Shown here: positions 10,319-19,802 of the stretch, one piece after another
Position numbering within the stretch: the stretch's first letter is position 1
How the letters are laid out: each line of letters starts with the position of its first letter
Assembly (NCBI RefSeq): GCF_023276375.1
Contig: NZ_JALLPK010000001.1
Coordinates: forward strand, 2,542,001-2,606,000
Direction of reading: 5' to 3'
DNA length: 64,000 nucleotides
Source: Halocatena marina
GTDB lineage: Archaea; Halobacteriota; Halobacteria; Halobacteriales; Haloarculaceae
The notes under the pieces: model-generated
What the model was told of the DNA's origin: nothing
The model's input: the letters and a program-made list of their open reading frames with translations, nothing else
The model's database searches: none
Made by a program: the position numbers and the translations under genes

Positions 10319-11105
10319 CGTGTGATCGAACAGCGACTCGCAGTCCATCACGCGCGAACTGAACCTCACCTTCGTAGTGTTTGCCGATCGAGTCGAGCAT
10401 CGCTTCGTGTCGGTCGTCGGTGTGCGGGTAGAGATGCGTGAGGAACACGCGGTCGATATCCTGTCCGTCCAGCGTTTCTCCGAGTTGCGACGGTGTCGGA
10501 TGGTTCGATACGTCGATCTCGTCGGGAAACGAGCAGTCGTGTGCGAGCAGAGTAGATCCATCGGCGAACGCTGCCAGATCGTCGAATGCCTCCGAATCTC
10601 CGCTGAACGTGAAGACGTTACCATTCTCCTCGAACCGATACGCGAGACAGTACATGGAGTGTCGCGTCTTCATCGCCCGCACGTCGTATCCACAGAGCGA
10701 GAACGATCCCGGCTCGATCACGCGGACAGTGAGATCGACCGCATCCTGCATGTACTCGTGAACAGAGAGGAGACCATCAACGAGATCGTCAGTTCCGGGC
10801 GGGCCGACAATCTCGAGGTCCTCCTCACCTGCGAGCCAGCGCGCCTTGATGAGCGGAAAGAGATCCGAGACATGATCGAGGTGGTGGTGAGTGAGGAGGA
10901 CGGTCGAGATGCCCTCGTAGCCGACATCGGTCCGAGAGAGAGCGTGGAGCACACCGCTCCCACAGTCAACGAGGAGCGGCTCTGAACGCTCAGAACCAGT
11001 AGACGTGGTATGCTCGCTCGTGGCGTCGGGTTCGAGCAACAGACCGGTCTGGAATCGCTCGCCAGTCGGGAGCGCACTCCCCGTTCCGAGGAACGTAACG
11101 TACAT
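10314..11105 (-). CDS. RNase Z-like metallo-beta-lactamase fold hydrolase
   Basis: This 263-residue protein starts MYVTFLGTGSALPTGERFQT, like ribonuclease Z and related phosphodiesterases. The metal motif is H73-x-H75-x-D77-H78 in 'LLTHHHLDHVSDLFPL'; further ligands are plausible in 'KTRHSMYCLAYRF', 'FSGDSEAF' and 'FLTHLYPHTDDR'. It lacks the long exosite arm of canonical tRNase Z, so the substrate is uncertain; cytoplasmic. The TGA stop at 10314-10316 lies in the right end of the adjacent IS element, so the last residues (about VRSHD) may be altered by the insertion. It is divergent from the helicase at 11169. Confidence 0.85.
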
Positions 11106-11168
11106 ACGGTTTCAGTTTCAGTGCGAGGCGAATCAACTTACCGCCAGGATTCAAAGCACGGGTAGTCG

Positions 11169-13946
11169 ATGGGGAGACGAGTGTTCGCCGACGAGGATTT
11201 CTCGTACGAATTCGAGTTCGAGTTCGAATTTGAATTTGAATCCGGTTCCGAGTCTGCGTCTGAGTCCGAGTTTGATCCGTCAGCCGTCGAGATCGATGAT
11301 TGGGCGGCCTTTGATCTGCTGGAGCCCGCTGTTCAAGAGTGGTGGGTCGAGCAGTTTGGCGAATACATTCCCGACAACGGTGGATTTTTCACGCCACCAC
11401 AGAAGGAAGCCATTCCGCTCATCCACGATCGAACGAATGCGCTCATCTGCGCCCCGACGGGGAGTGGAAAGACACTCGCCAGTCACACCGCCATTGTCAA
11501 CGAGTTATACCGCCGCGAGCGCGAATCGGGGCTCGAAAACAGCGTTTATTGTCTGTACGTCTCACCGCTGCGCTCGCTCGCAAACGACATCCATCGGAAC
11601 CTCGAAGTACCGCTCGACGGGATTGCCGCACGGAGCGACCACGACATCGAGATTCGTCACGCGATTCGCCACGGCGATACCGACGATGCAGAACGCCAGC
11701 GGATGCTCAAAGAAACGCCGCACATCCTCAACACCACACCCGAGACGCTCGCCATCCTGCTCAACGCGCCGAAGTTCAGAGAGAAGCTCACAACGGTCGA
11801 ATACATCATCGTCGATGAGATCCACAGTCTTGCTCGCAACAAACGCGGAACCCATCTTGCGGTGAGTCTCGAACGGTTAGAAGAGCTGTGTGAGACCCAA
11901 CCGACGCGCATCGGGTGTTCTGCGACCATCGAACCGCTCTCGACGATGGGCGAATTTCTCGTCGGACGTGAGGACGGCACCCCAAGAGAGTACGAAATCG
12001 TCGATGCACGGTTCGTCCGCGAGTTCGATCTCGAACTCACGTGTCCGACAGCGGATCTCACTGCTACCTCACCGGACGTACTCACGGATCGCTTCTACGA
12101 TCAGTTGCACGATCTCATTCAATCGCATACGAACACTCTCGTGTTCACCAACACTCGATCCGGGGCAGAACGGGTGTTGTACAATCTGCAAGAGCGGTAC
12201 GGCTACACCGACGAAAATGCCGGCTGCCACCACGGATCGCTTGGTGCAGAAAAGCGCCGGAAGATCGAGGAGAAGCTAAAGGACGGAGCGCTCGATGTAG
12301 TCACGACATCGACGAGTCTCGAGTTGGGAATTGATATGCCCGACATCGATCTCGTGGTACAGGTCGGTTCGCCAAAGTCAGTCGCTGCACTCCTCCAGCG
12401 AGTCGGGCGTGCCGGACACCGCCTCGGACAGACCGTTACTGGACGGGTCATCGCGCTCGATCGAGATGAGATGATCGAATGCGCAGTGATGCTCAGGAAG
12501 GCGAAAGGCGGATTCGTCGATCGGGTGTTCATCCCAGAGAATCCACAGGACGTCGCCACACAACACGTCTACGGCATGGCGATCAACGAGATTCGCCCCG
12601 AAGCGGAGGTCCGCGCTGTCCTCCAGCGCGCGTACCCATACCGTAACTACAGCGACGAACTGTGGGAGTCACTCGTTCGCTACCTCACCAGTGGATACGA
12701 CGGGTTGGAGGACAGAAATGTCTACCCGAAGATCTGGCGCGACACGAATGATCCACCCGACGGTGAATACCATTACGAGGAGTATCCTGTTGGAGAGACA
12801 CTCATCGGCAAACGCGGACGGCTCGCACGCGTCATCTACATGACGAACATCGGGACGATCCCCGACTCGTTCACCTGCAATGTAGTCAGTAGAGACGGTG
12901 ATGAGTGGGTCGGACAGCTCGACGAGGAGTATCTCGACACACTCGATGCGGGTGATGTATTCGTCCTTGGTGGCTCCCACTACGCGTATCGGTATCGTCG
13001 CGGATCGAAGGTATACGTCGATCCAACTGGAAAGCGGCCGACGGTTCCGTCGTGGTACTCCGAACGCCTCCCGCTTTCCTACGATCTCGGGGGTGAAGTT
13101 CTCGCGTTCCAGCACGAGCTTCTCGAAACGATGGAACAGGGAGGACCGCCGGCCGTGCGCAGATGGCTCCGCAAACGGGAGTTCCCACTCGATGAGAACA
13201 GCGTTCGAGCGATTACACGGCTGTTCGACCAGCAGTTTCGCTACGCTGGCCCGGACAGTATTAGCACTGAGTCACGACTGTCCATCGAAATCGAATTCGA
13301 CCGCGAGGAGTACCGGCGCTACTACCACATCCACTCGAACTACGGCCGACGGTTCAACGATGGACTGTCGCGGCTGCTTATTCACCGGTGTTCACAGACG
13401 ACCACAGAGGATATCGCCAGCGCTGTCGCTGACAATGGATTCACGCTCTCGATGCCGCTGAATCGGAAGATCGATCTCGTTGGGATCATCGAGCACATTG
13501 AACCGGACGAGGTACGCACTGAGCTCCGAGATGCACTCGATGGAACGGATCTCCTCAAGCGTTATTTCCGCATCAATGCGACGCGTGCACTGATGATCCT
13601 GAAACGATACAAGGGACACGAGAAATCGGCAAACCAACAGCAGGTATCGAGTGAGATGCTCCTCGGCTTTGCCGATCAGCTTCCGGAATTCGCCGTCATG
13701 GAGGAGACGTACCGCGAGATCATAGAGGATAAGCTCGCTGTGGAAGCCATAGAGGACGTGCTCGGACAGATACAGCGCGAGGAACTGATGGTACACAGCC
13801 AGCGGGTCGATTCACCGACGCCGCGAGCGTTCGGGCTCGCAACGCTCATGGCGAGCGACGCGGTGATCGCAGAAGACGAATACGAAACGCTGCGCTCGTT
13901 TCACGAACGAGTACTGCGCGAGATCGAAGACGGAGACTCGATGTAA
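11169..13946 (+). CDS. lhr: Lhr-family DEAD/DEAH-box helicase (Lhr-core type)
   Basis: The 925-residue protein has Walker A APTGSGKT at 95-102, motif II DEIH at 216-219, motif III 'GCSATIEPL', and in RecA2 'TSTSLELGIDMPDIDLVVQVGSPKSVAALLQRVGRAGHR', the arginine-finger motif VI of Lhr. The C-terminal winged-helix and beta-barrel region typical of Lhr-core follows. Lhr unwinds RNA:DNA and DNA substrates 3'-5' and is linked to repair. The N-terminus carries an unusual low-complexity tract (alternating E and F at about 14-24, then Ser/Glu). A TATA-like AACTTACC lies about 29 bases upstream. Confidence 0.92.
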   Translation: MGRRVFADEDFSYEFEFEFEFEFESGSESASESEFDPSAVEIDDWAAFDLLEPAVQEWWVEQFGEYIPDNGGFFTPPQKEAIPLIHDRTNALICAPTGSGKTLASHTAIVNELYRRERESGLENSVYCLYVSPLRSLANDIHRNLEVPLDGIAARSDHDIEIRHAIRHGDTDDAERQRMLKETPHILNTTPETLAILLNAPKFREKLTTVEYIIVDEIHSLARNKRGTHLAVSLERLEELCETQPTRIGCSATIEPLSTMGEFLVGREDGTPREYEIVDARFVREFDLELTCPTADLTATSPDVLTDRFYDQLHDLIQSHTNTLVFTNTRSGAERVLYNLQERYGYTDENAGCHHGSLGAEKRRKIEEKLKDGALDVVTTSTSLELGIDMPDIDLVVQVGSPKSVAALLQRVGRAGHRLGQTVTGRVIALDRDEMIECAVMLRKAKGGFVDRVFIPENPQDVATQHVYGMAINEIRPEAEVRAVLQRAYPYRNYSDELWESLVRYLTSGYDGLEDRNVYPKIWRDTNDPPDGEYHYEEYPVGETLIGKRGRLARVIYMTNIGTIPDSFTCNVVSRDGDEWVGQLDEEYLDTLDAGDVFVLGGSHYAYRYRRGSKVYVDPTGKRPTVPSWYSERLPLSYDLGGEVLAFQHELLETMEQGGPPAVRRWLRKREFPLDENSVRAITRLFDQQFRYAGPDSISTESRLSIEIEFDREEYRRYYHIHSNYGRRFNDGLSRLLIHRCSQTTTEDIASAVADNGFTLSMPLNRKIDLVGIIEHIEPDEVRTELRDALDGTDLLKRYFRINATRALMILKRYKGHEKSANQQQVSSEMLLGFADQLPEFAVMEETYREIIEDKLAVEAIEDVLGQIQREELMVHSQRVDSPTPRAFGLATLMASDAVIAEDEYETLRSFHERVLREIEDGDSM
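11208..11237 (+). repeat. Tandem hexamer repeat encoding Glu-Phe
   Basis: Five hexamers of the form GARTTY (R is A or G, Y is C or T) run head to tail in frame and encode five EF dipeptides in the helicase N-terminus. Such a tract can expand or contract by slippage in steps of two residues. Confidence 0.85.
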
Positions 13947-14006
13947 GAGCCGAATCCGACTGCGGACCCCCGTTTATCGCTGGCCGAGGGATAGTGATAC
14001 TTCTGT

Positions 14007-14153
14007 ATGACGACGCCACGACTGCTCAAAGCATTCGTCGTTCACGGCGATCTCTCCAGAGAAACTTCGGAGAATCTACTCGGTCAAATCAGCCGAGTCC
14101 GAAGCTGGAACAGCACTGCCTACGTCCAGCAGACCACGCACCTGTTTGATTGA
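14007..14153 (+). CDS. Possible 48-residue small protein
   Basis: ATG at 14007 opens MTTPRLLKAFVVHGDLSRET and runs 48 codons to TGA at 14151-14153. A TATA-like TTTATC lies about 30 bases upstream (near 13973), fitting leaderless expression, and the peptide looks soluble and ordinary in composition. I do not recognise a family. It lies between the convergent ends of the Lhr helicase and the K+-channel gene. It could be a chance ORF. Confidence 0.4.
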   Translation: MTTPRLLKAFVVHGDLSRETSENLLGQISRVRSWNSTAYVQQTTHLFD

Positions 14154-14178
14154 CTGCATTGGTGTGTCTCGGTTCATT

Positions 14179-16302
14179 CTATAGCTCAGAGCGTTTGATG
14201 AGCGCATAGAGGACGAGACCTCCGAGAATAACGCTCACGTACACCTCCACGCCTGCAAACAGCCGAGCGAGTGTTCCTTCGGGAGCGATCCCGCCGTACC
14301 CGATCGTGAGGAAGGTGATGTAGCTAAAGTGGATATTATCGTAGAGAATCGCTAAGCCTTCTGGGGTCGTGAGCTGTCGGAGCGATTCAAGCTGACCAGC
14401 GCTCGTCCGGAACAGCTCACCACCAAACGCAAACAGGAGTGCTGGGAAAAAGGGTGCAATCAGGAATACGGCGATAATCCGGACGAGCCGCATCCCGTGG
14501 CCACACGTAATGTCGAGGAAGTAATTCTCTGCTGCGCGGCTCAGATTCTTGAACCGGGTTCGTGCGTCTTCTGTGCTCGTGCGGGCGATATCGAAATGTT
14601 TCTTTCGGGCGTATCGCTGTCGCTTTACGCGGAATTCTCCGGCTGCTTTGATGTACCCAGCACTGGATGCCGCGTTTTTCGCTTTGAGGTACGTCGTCTC
14701 TACGACGTCTGGAGTCATGTCGAGGGCGTACTCGTACTCGATCGCGTTCTCCTCGACCTCGAACGTATGTAGCTTCCAGTCGTTCCGGCTGAGGGATCGC
14801 GTGTGCGCTGTAAAGTCGAACTGGTTGCCATCGAATTCGTCGAACTCCGTGTTACAGAATCGGAAGTAATCGAGCAGGTCTGGGTGTTGGGCCTGATCGA
14901 CAACTTCGAGCGTAAGATCGCCGAGACTTGCCAGTGTGAGATCGTATCCAACCCAGTTGGCCGCCGGTTGGGTGATCGTCCCCCCTTTGATGACCGCGCG
15001 AGTGAAATCGACGTGCGTGTCGGTGTCGATCGATTCAGCCAAGAAATCGATGCTGTCGGCGAACTCCGCACCAGAGAAGTCGATGACGCCGCCGAACTGC
15101 GTGTGGCTGAAGTTTGCCGAGGTAAACTTCGCGTTGTCGAAATCCGCAGCAGCAGCGAACAGGGCACGCTCGAAGGAGACGTTCGCTTTGAGGTAGTTCG
15201 TCTCGCCGGTGAACTCAGCTCCTCGAAAAACAGTCGATCGCTCAAAGCGCGCTTCGGTGAAGTCAGTGTCTCCGTGAAACCGTGCTTCATCGAAGTTCGC
15301 CTCGCGTTCGAGTGTGACACGCGTAAAATCGGCGTCCCCGTCGAACCATGCCCGCTCAAACATCGCATGGCCACCGAAAGTAGCGCCATCGAAGTTGACG
15401 TACCGAAACCACGCGTCTCGGAAATTCACGTCACCATCGAATCGGACACCGGCGAATCGAGCGTCGTCTTTGAGCGTGCGCGCCCCACCCTCGAACTCGG
15501 TCCCCCGGAAGACGGCATCGGATCGAAATTCGGCGCTGTCGAACGAAACGTCCTGCTTAAAATCAATTTCATCGAAATCCGCTTCTCCGTGGAACGTGGC
15601 CGTCGCAAATTCAACATCACCATCGAAGCGCGCGGCTTCGAACTGCGCGCGTTCGTGAAACGTCGCGTCATCGAACCGCGCAAACTGAAAGTCTGACTGC
15701 CGGAAGTCGGCCTTGGCTGTGAAGACGGCCCGTTCGAAGCTCGCGTGGTCATCGAGATCATTGGACCGTCCGGAAAAGCTGGCGGCACGGAACGATGTCT
15801 CGCCTTCGAACGTCACATCAGTGAATCGTGCCTCGTCACCGAACGCGGCTTCATCGCAGTTCATCCGTCCGCTGATTGTCGTCTCAGTGAAATCCGTTGT
15901 GCGCTCGAATCGAGCTTCGTACGCCGTAACAGCACCCACAAATGTAGACTGAGTGGCTGTCAGATCGTACTCGAAGCGTGCTCGATCGAATGACGCATCA
16001 CTGATTGTACACTCCTCGAAGCGGAGCGGGAACTTGATATCGGCATGAACGGCGCTGATTCCGTCCGTAAACGTGCAGTTTCGAAAAATAACAGGGTGTT
16101 TGCTTTCACTGTCAAGAGTTTGGTAGTCGAGATCGATCCGGGGGAGCGTACAATCGACGAAAACAGTTTTGCCCGCCGAGTCGTGCACGATCACATCCAG
16201 CAGTTCTTCCTGCACGTCTGCAGCAGTAATCCCGTATTCATCGCGTTCCGCGGGCGATAGATCGAGAAGTGAGCTGTCGTCTGTGGTCGCCGATTCGGTC
16301 AT
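14179..16302 (-). CDS. Pentapeptide-repeat protein with C-terminal two-TM K+ channel module
   Basis: The 707-residue protein has three parts. Residues about 60-470 are a long run of A(D/N)FxxAxF-type pentapeptide repeats (for example 'ADFRQSDFQFARFDDATF', 'ANFDEARFHGDTDFTEARF'), which form a right-handed quadrilateral beta-helix. Residues about 480-590 are a charged linker with RKKHFDIARTS. The C-terminus is an ion-channel module: one membrane segment (about 592-615), a pore loop with filter TIGYG at 666-670, and a second segment (about 680-701). TIGYG is a K+ selectivity filter. The helix is probably a cytoplasmic gating or partner-binding domain (inference). It has its own upstream AT-rich promoter region and closes the minus-strand cluster 14179-21291. 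Confidence 0.85.
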   Translation of the reverse strand: MTESATTDDSSLLDLSPAERDEYGITAADVQEELLDVIVHDSAGKTVFVDCTLPRIDLDYQTLDSESKHPVIFRNCTFTDGISAVHADIKFPLRFEECTISDASFDRARFEYDLTATQSTFVGAVTAYEARFERTTDFTETTISGRMNCDEAAFGDEARFTDVTFEGETSFRAASFSGRSNDLDDHASFERAVFTAKADFRQSDFQFARFDDATFHERAQFEAARFDGDVEFATATFHGEADFDEIDFKQDVSFDSAEFRSDAVFRGTEFEGGARTLKDDARFAGVRFDGDVNFRDAWFRYVNFDGATFGGHAMFERAWFDGDADFTRVTLEREANFDEARFHGDTDFTEARFERSTVFRGAEFTGETNYLKANVSFERALFAAAADFDNAKFTSANFSHTQFGGVIDFSGAEFADSIDFLAESIDTDTHVDFTRAVIKGGTITQPAANWVGYDLTLASLGDLTLEVVDQAQHPDLLDYFRFCNTEFDEFDGNQFDFTAHTRSLSRNDWKLHTFEVEENAIEYEYALDMTPDVVETTYLKAKNAASSAGYIKAAGEFRVKRQRYARKKHFDIARTSTEDARTRFKNLSRAAENYFLDITCGHGMRLVRIIAVFLIAPFFPALLFAFGGELFRTSAGQLESLRQLTTPEGLAILYDNIHFSYITFLTIGYGGIAPEGTLARLFAGVEVYVSVILGGLVLYALIKRSEL

Positions 16303-16372
16303 AAACTATCACAGAAAAACAAATCAATAGTAAAAACATTTTGAAAGCAATCGGGGCCATTCGGTCAGTGCA

Positions 16373-17341
16373 TCATCCGAGCACGTTCTTGCGTTCTTGT
16401 TCGGTGAGTGTATTCTGAACCGCGTTCATCGAGCAGTGTTCGCACTCCATCGCCGGATTCATGCTCTTGCCGTAGACCTTGATCGGATAGCCAAAGAAAA
16501 ACCACGCATCCACATGGTGGCGCTCGACGATCGCATCGGCCGCCGCTCCGCAGTTTGGACACCACTCCTCGTCGCTCGCTGGCATTTGATAGGTTGTTTT
16601 GTGCCGTCCGAATCCAGCGTCGTCGTACGCCGCTTGCTTTGTGGTTTCGATGAGGTCCTCGACTGGGTACGGCTCATCGATCACCTTGTTGTCGAATCCA
16701 GTCTCAGTACGATTTTCAACAGAGAGGCGCGAACCAATTCGGATGGTGTTCTCGTATCCGAGAATGCACACGTTTACGGCGGCGGCTCGTCCTTCGATTG
16801 TTATCTCGTGGCCGTAGCCGACGACGTAGATGTCGATATCGTTCGTCGTTCGATCGACCTCAACTGTGTGGCGTGCGCCGGTGACGTAGACGCCCGTGTC
16901 GGGATCGCTGACCGTCGCGGACTGACGCCACCCGGTCGGGGACGCATCGTAGACGCTCGGATCTGAGGGGACATCGACATCCGTCTCCGAATAGATGTTC
17001 TCTGCGCCGCCAATGCCGAGCGCACCAGACACGGCGTGGACAGGAATGAACACATCTTCGCCATCTGTGAGACGGAGATCGCCCGCAATGCCATCGTCCT
17101 GTACGTATCCGTCCTCCAGCTCACCGCGGACTGTCGTTTCGACATCGGTCACTGCAACCTCGTTTTCATTCGAAGAATGCGTAAATACATTCTCCGCGTT
17201 GTTCACAGCGAGGTCGCCGCTGACTCCGTGCATCTGGATGAACACGTCGTCCGGATCTGTCATCTCGATCGGTGGTTCGAGAGAGCCGGTAAAAGTGACA
17301 TCGCCGCTGTATGTTGTCGATTGTGGTGAAGAATCACTCAT
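16373..17341 (-). CDS. Beta-repeat protein with C-terminal zinc ribbon (DUF3060-like)
   Basis: The 322-residue protein has no signal peptide. An N-terminal motif repeats: 'DDVFIQMHGVSGDLAVNNAE' at 31-50 and 'EDVFIPVHAVSGALGIGGAE' at 95-114, with a partial third copy between. Residues 150-200 ('YVVGYGHEITIEG', 'CILGYENTIRIG') resemble the DUF3060 beta-helix. The C-terminus holds a zinc ribbon with C261, C264, C300 and C303 (CPNC…CEHC). I do not know a function. It is co-oriented with the K+ channel gene (70 bases downstream) and the DUF2617-like gene (53 bases upstream), with an AT-rich gap that could hold a promoter. Confidence 0.7.
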   Translation of the reverse strand: MSDSSPQSTTYSGDVTFTGSLEPPIEMTDPDDVFIQMHGVSGDLAVNNAENVFTHSSNENEVAVTDVETTVRGELEDGYVQDDGIAGDLRLTDGEDVFIPVHAVSGALGIGGAENIYSETDVDVPSDPSVYDASPTGWRQSATVSDPDTGVYVTGARHTVEVDRTTNDIDIYVVGYGHEITIEGRAAAVNVCILGYENTIRIGSRLSVENRTETGFDNKVIDEPYPVEDLIETTKQAAYDDAGFGRHKTTYQMPASDEEWCPNCGAAADAIVERHHVDAWFFFGYPIKVYGKSMNPAMECEHCSMNAVQNTLTEQERKNVLG

Positions 17342-17394
17342 TGATTGTCTATTGGGTTTAATCGGTTTATCAGTTAGTTTTTTATCTGTTATTT

Positions 17395-17913
17395 CTACTG
17401 GTGAGTTACATCAATCGAAGGACATTCACGATCTGGATTATCAGCTGGTTCGGTCTGGAGTCGTGTCTGAGTATACAGCGTGAGATCACACTCGGGATAG
17501 GTGTGATACGTTTCGTAGGCATCCTCCTCGACGATGATCGTCGTCCACGCGTCGGGACCGAATCGGTAGGAAACGTCTGCGTTTTGTTTGTGCTCATCTG
17601 GAAATGAGTCGAGCGGATGCGTCTCGATGGTGGTCGAGACCGAGCAGTGTTCGGTCTCGGCAGAGAACGATTGTGCTAACGCTTCGGTCAGGGGGAGACA
17701 GTGCATCGTCTCAGCAGGGAGGGGCTTGCACGAACAGAGCTCGTGAACGCCGAGCGCTCGAATACTGATGCAGTGTGATTCACCGATAACAGTCAGGGTG
17801 GCCGGCCGACCGAGAATTTCGGTCGACGCTACTCGTTTTACCTCGAAATGATCGAGGTTCGGAGGGGTCGGTGTGTAGACGAAATACAGTGCTGTCGGTG
17901 TCGGTGTCGTCAT
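17395..17913 (-). CDS. DUF2617-like protein
   Basis: The 172-residue product from ATG 17913 starts MTTPTPTALYFVYTPTPPNL. This ATG overlaps the TGA of the upstream synthase gene (ATGA), which fixes the start and implies translational coupling. A longer in-frame start at 17991 would lie inside the upstream gene. 'ILGRPATLTVIGESHCISI' and 'HELCSC' recall DUF2617 proteins, which as I remember are found beside spermidine-synthase-like genes in bacteria and archaea. It has no membrane segment. Function is unknown. Confidence 0.65.
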   Translation of the reverse strand: MTTPTPTALYFVYTPTPPNLDHFEVKRVASTEILGRPATLTVIGESHCISIRALGVHELCSCKPLPAETMHCLPLTEALAQSFSAETEHCSVSTTIETHPLDSFPDEHKQNADVSYRFGPDAWTTIIVEEDAYETYHTYPECDLTLYTQTRLQTEPADNPDRECPSIDVTHQ

Positions 17914-19682
17914 GTGTCGATGATGATGTCGTAGTTCGGATGAAAGATCGAATTGACCCGCACGCCGGAATAGCGCGGGACCGACCGCCATCGAACCGTT
18001 TCATAGCGCTCTGAATACTGCCGGACGTACGCTGTCCGATCAGAATTGAGTGGGGGACGATTCCCCGGAGCAAGGAGGTGAAAGCGTTCGATGCGTTCGG
18101 TCTTTCCGTCGGTATCGATGTCCTCGAAGGCATAGTACGGGAGCCACTGGGAGAAGCCAGCAGCACGAACCGTGTTGACGTACGCCTTGTGATGCTGGGG
18201 ATACGCATACGAAGAGTACGCCCACGCGCCAACCACTCCATCTGCTTCGAGATGGGTTCTGAGCTGCTGAAAGAACTCCTTTGAGTACAGTTTGAGAAGA
18301 TCATCGTCGGTTGCACCTGGAATATCGAGCAGGATGAGATCGTACGTTCGATTCGTCTGCTGAAGATGCGAATATCCGTCCGCAACCGTTGTGTTCAACC
18401 GAGAGTACGTGTAGGCGTCGTCGTGGTGCGCACGGAAAAATGGCGTTCGTTTCGTGTGCTGCATGAACTGCGGGTCGATGTCTACCTGATCGACGCTGAC
18501 GTTGTACGCCTTGAGGTGATCGATCGCTATCCAATCGCCACCGCCGATAACAAGAACCTCTGTTTCAGGAGCGTGCTCGTACAGTGACATGGGAACATCC
18601 ACAAGCCCGTTGTGGTACGAATCAGCCCAGCTGTCACACAGTTGTACTGCCATTCCGAGACGGAGACACTGTTCAGTCGTTCCAGTAAAGTACGGATTCG
18701 AGCCGGCACCAGTCCACGTCCGCTGGTAGCGAACGAGATGCTGATATTTCGTCGTTTCTTGATGTGTGATTTCGATGTCCATCGCCTGATTGGGATACTC
18801 GGATTCGTACTGTTGTTCGAGATAGAGCGCTGTGATCTGATGATCGAGACGTTCGTGCTGGACAACAGCCCCAGCGTAGCCGGCGGTGAGAAGCAAACAG
18901 ACGACCAGCAAGACCCGCGATTCGTGACGGACGGACGTAAATGACGACGAAGGTAGAGACGGATGCGCGTGTGAATCACTCCGTTGTGTACCGAATCGGA
19001 TGGCGAACACGAGAGCTGTTGCTGCGTTCAGTAGCGCCAGCACGAAGATCGTCGGGACGAGACCGAGGCGAGGGTACAAGACGCGAGCGTAAATGACCGC
19101 ACCAGCCAGTCCACCGATGTAATCCATCGCGAGGACAATAGACAGCCCGCTTCGCGGTTCCGCAGTGCCAGTGTGCCACAATCCACTCAGACACCACCGT
19201 CCCAGTGCGAAGAGGCGGTCGAACAGAGCAGCAAACGGCGAGCGCTTGTCTGCGATCGAATCAGCGTCAACCGCATCGACCATCCGCGTCAACAAGGGAA
19301 GTTCGAATCCAGAGAGGAACCCGACGACGATCACCGGGAGCCGCGCGAGCACCCAAATGAGCCCGTATGGTACCCATGCAGGTATCGTGATGCTGTTGAG
19401 AAGGACGATAAGCATGAACCCTGCGGGCGCGACAGCCGCGAGATACACCTCGGTTCGAAAGAAATTCGACGGCAGATCAGCGCTGAGGTCGTCAGAAAGC
19501 GCCGATCCAACACCGAGACTGAAAAAGTACAACCCGACCGTGATGACGTACTGCGTCACTGTCCCGCCGTACATCACCGTCAGCAGTTCAGAATAGACGA
19601 ACTCGTACGCAAAGCTGCAGAAGGAGACGACAAACGTGATTACGAGTAGAACGAGCGCTCGTGAGTCAGTGGTAGTCTGCAT
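17910..19682 (-). CDS. Membrane-embedded spermidine-synthase-like protein
   Basis: The 590-residue protein has a hydrophobic N-terminal half with about seven or eight membrane segments (residues 10-270) and a soluble C-terminal Rossmann domain. That domain carries the aminopropyltransferase glycine-rich motif 'VLVIGGGDWIAIDHL' (G380-D383), the acidic 'VDIDP' at 400-403 and 'YDLILLDIPGATDDDLLKLYSKEFF' at about 447-471, the region of the catalytic Asp in SpeE. Canonical SpeE would have GGGDGG and DSSDPxGP, so the substrate may differ from putrescine plus decarboxylated AdoMet. It is coupled by ATGA to the DUF2617-like gene. Multi-TM versions are known to differ from cytosolic SpeE. Confidence 0.8.
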   Translation of the reverse strand: MQTTTDSRALVLLVITFVVSFCSFAYEFVYSELLTVMYGGTVTQYVITVGLYFFSLGVGSALSDDLSADLPSNFFRTEVYLAAVAPAGFMLIVLLNSITIPAWVPYGLIWVLARLPVIVVGFLSGFELPLLTRMVDAVDADSIADKRSPFAALFDRLFALGRWCLSGLWHTGTAEPRSGLSIVLAMDYIGGLAGAVIYARVLYPRLGLVPTIFVLALLNAATALVFAIRFGTQRSDSHAHPSLPSSSFTSVRHESRVLLVVCLLLTAGYAGAVVQHERLDHQITALYLEQQYESEYPNQAMDIEITHQETTKYQHLVRYQRTWTGAGSNPYFTGTTEQCLRLGMAVQLCDSWADSYHNGLVDVPMSLYEHAPETEVLVIGGGDWIAIDHLKAYNVSVDQVDIDPQFMQHTKRTPFFRAHHDDAYTYSRLNTTVADGYSHLQQTNRTYDLILLDIPGATDDDLLKLYSKEFFQQLRTHLEADGVVGAWAYSSYAYPQHHKAYVNTVRAAGFSQWLPYYAFEDIDTDGKTERIERFHLLAPGNRPPLNSDRTAYVRQYSERYETVRWRSVPRYSGVRVNSIFHPNYDIIIDT

Positions 19683-19802
19683 ATATTGATGAGTAGCACT
19701 ACTGGTGTCAGATCGGAGCGCAGAGCGTCGCTGGCGAATTGGTCACGTCCGAGACCCGGAATCGGTGCCAACCAAACCGAATCACAGTATCGACGCTCAC
19801 GG

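Noticed and set aside
19300..19325. TTCGAATCC stretch resembling a tRNA T-loop
   Set aside because: It lies inside the synthase coding region and no acceptor stem or anticodon arm is present.
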